From Sphingomonadales bacterium (GTDB lineage: Bacteria; Pseudomonadota; Alphaproteobacteria; Sphingomonadales; Emcibacteraceae): 5,922 bases of DNA. The position numbers and the translations under genes are program-made. Location of the stretch: the NCBI GenBank assembly GCA_011051815.1, contig DRKK01000318.1, positions 1 through 5,922 of the forward strand, given 5' to 3'. The notes below the pieces were generated by a model. The model worked only from the letters and a program-made list of their open reading frames with translations. It was not told the DNA's origin and did no database searches. Each line of letters opens with the position of its first letter. Within the stretch, counting starts at the first letter, position 1. This document shows positions 5,141 to 5,922 of the stretch, piece by piece.

Positions 5141-5922
5141 TCACGCCATGGCCCGCAGGTCATCTTTGAGGATTTTACGCATTTCGTTGCGCGGCATCTG
5201 ATCAATGAAATGAAGCACCCGGGGGTGTTTATAGCGGCCCAACCGGTCGCTAAGCCAGTCCCGTATGGCTTCTTCGTTTAAAGAACAACCGTTTTCGGTG
5301 ACGATGAAGGCAACCACGGTTTCGCCCCAGCGTGGGTCCGGGCGGCCGACCACGGCGGCCTCCTGTATGGCCGGATGATTGGCCAGGACGGTTTCAATTT
5401 CCGCCGGATAGATATTCTCGCCGCCAGAAATGATCATGTCTTTTTTACGGTCCACAAAAAAATAACAGCCCTTATCATCCCGGTAGCCAATATCGCCCGT
5501 ATGGAACCAGCCGTCTTTCAGGGCCTTGTCCGTGGCCGCCTTGTCCTGCCAGTAAAAGGCCATGATATTCTGACCCTTGATCAGGATTTCCCCGGCATCG
5601 CCCACCGCACAATCCTGTCCAGCCTCGTCAATGATCCTGACCTGACAATGTTGGGCGGGGAAGCCGATGGAGCCTTCGGTATCAAAGGCATTGGCTGCCC
5701 GCTGGTGGATGGCAATGGGGCAGGTTTCACTGGACCCATAGACCTGTAACAGCGGTACTTTCCGCCCATGCCAGAAGGCGGTCATATCATCGGGGATCAC
5801 GCAGGAGCCGGTGGTCATGCTTTTTAAACTGGAAAAATCAACAGTGTCCCAGCCCGCTTCCTGTTTCAGGGCGGGCATATGGGCGGGCAGGATAATGCCC
5901 ATGGTCGGATGGTCCTCATTTA
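5141..5922 (-). CDS. AMP-forming acyl-CoA ligase (ANL superfamily), C-terminal half; 5' end outside the window
   Basis: Activates a carboxylic acid with ATP to an acyl-adenylate and then to the CoA thioester. The frame is open from the right edge to the TGA at 5141-5143, giving 259 residues, roughly the second half of a 500-550-residue enzyme. Numbering from the first visible residue: YGSSE at 61-65 (motif A5, adenine pocket), GWFHTGD at 137-143 (A7, Asp143 for the ribose), DRKKDMIISGGENIYPAEIE at 157-176 (hinge and A8), and the C-terminal lid ending in PRNEMRKILK (243-252), where Lys249 sits at the place of the catalytic A10 lysine. The usual glycine before that lysine is arginine here. The acid-binding pocket is mostly upstream and substrate cannot be assigned; fatty, aryl or short acids are all possible. 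It is the first gene seen of the four-gene minus-strand run; any promoter is beyond the window. Confidence 0.93.
   Translation of the reverse strand, partial: NEDHPTMGIILPAHMPALKQEAGWDTVDFSSLKSMTTGSCVIPDDMTAFWHGRKVPLLQVYGSSETCPIAIHQRAANAFDTEGSIGFPAQHCQVRIIDEAGQDCAVGDAGEILIKGQNIMAFYWQDKAATDKALKDGWFHTGDIGYRDDKGCYFFVDRKKDMIISGGENIYPAEIETVLANHPAIQEAAVVGRPDPRWGETVVAFIVTENGCSLNEEAIRDWLSDRLGRYKHPRVLHFIDQMPRNEMRKILKDDLRAMA

Noticed and set aside
5108..5142. GATTG ... CAATC inverted repeat between ligase and flavoprotein genes
   Set aside because: Arms of only 5 bp about 25 bp apart; no T-run and no reason to prefer it over chance.
1..5922. Mobile elements, CRISPR arrays, tRNA/rRNA genes, riboswitches
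   Set aside because: No transposase-like frames, terminal repeats, regularly spaced repeats, or cloverleaf/aptamer-like sequences were seen; almost all of the window is protein-coding.

Overview
The window looks like ordinary chromosomal DNA from a proteobacterium. An alphaproteobacterium is my best guess, from the style of the TetR, alpha/beta-hydrolase and acyl-CoA ligase proteins; this is an impression from sequence, not a search. Genes are tightly packed, base composition looks moderately GC-rich and even throughout, and I see no mobile element, phage gene, tRNA, rRNA or CRISPR array.

Layout. (1) Positions 1-502, minus strand: a TetR-type repressor whose C-terminus runs off the left edge. 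(2) Positions 503-600: a 98-bp divergent promoter region unusually dense in inverted and direct repeats built on TCTGT/ACAGA. (3) Positions 601-1909, plus strand: a two-gene unit, a MarR-type regulator (GTG start, strong ribosome binding site) followed almost immediately by an alpha/beta hydrolase. (4) Positions 1893-5922, minus strand: a four-gene run in transcription order of AMP-forming acyl-CoA ligase (5' end off the right edge), BaiN/HI0933-type flavoprotein, TauE/SafE-type membrane transporter, and FMN-dependent alpha-hydroxy-acid dehydrogenase. Gaps are 36, 45 and 14 bp, so co-transcription is likely. This run meets the hydrolase gene tail to tail, with a 17-bp overlap of coding sequence.

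How the parts may work together. The ligase activates a carboxylic acid to its CoA thioester, the dehydrogenase oxidises a 2-hydroxy acid to a 2-oxo acid, and the TauE-like protein moves a small anion across the inner membrane. This suggests uptake, export or breakdown of an organic (possibly sulfonated) acid, but no substrate can be read from sequence. The BaiN-like flavoprotein is widespread and may be an unrelated passenger. The two divergent regulators probably control themselves, each other or the hydrolase through the repeat-rich region.

I found no clear evidence of a wholly new system. The best leads are the operator-like region between the two regulators, a possible leaderless start for the TetR gene, an apparently displaced catalytic acid in the hydrolase, and an altered A10 motif in the ligase.
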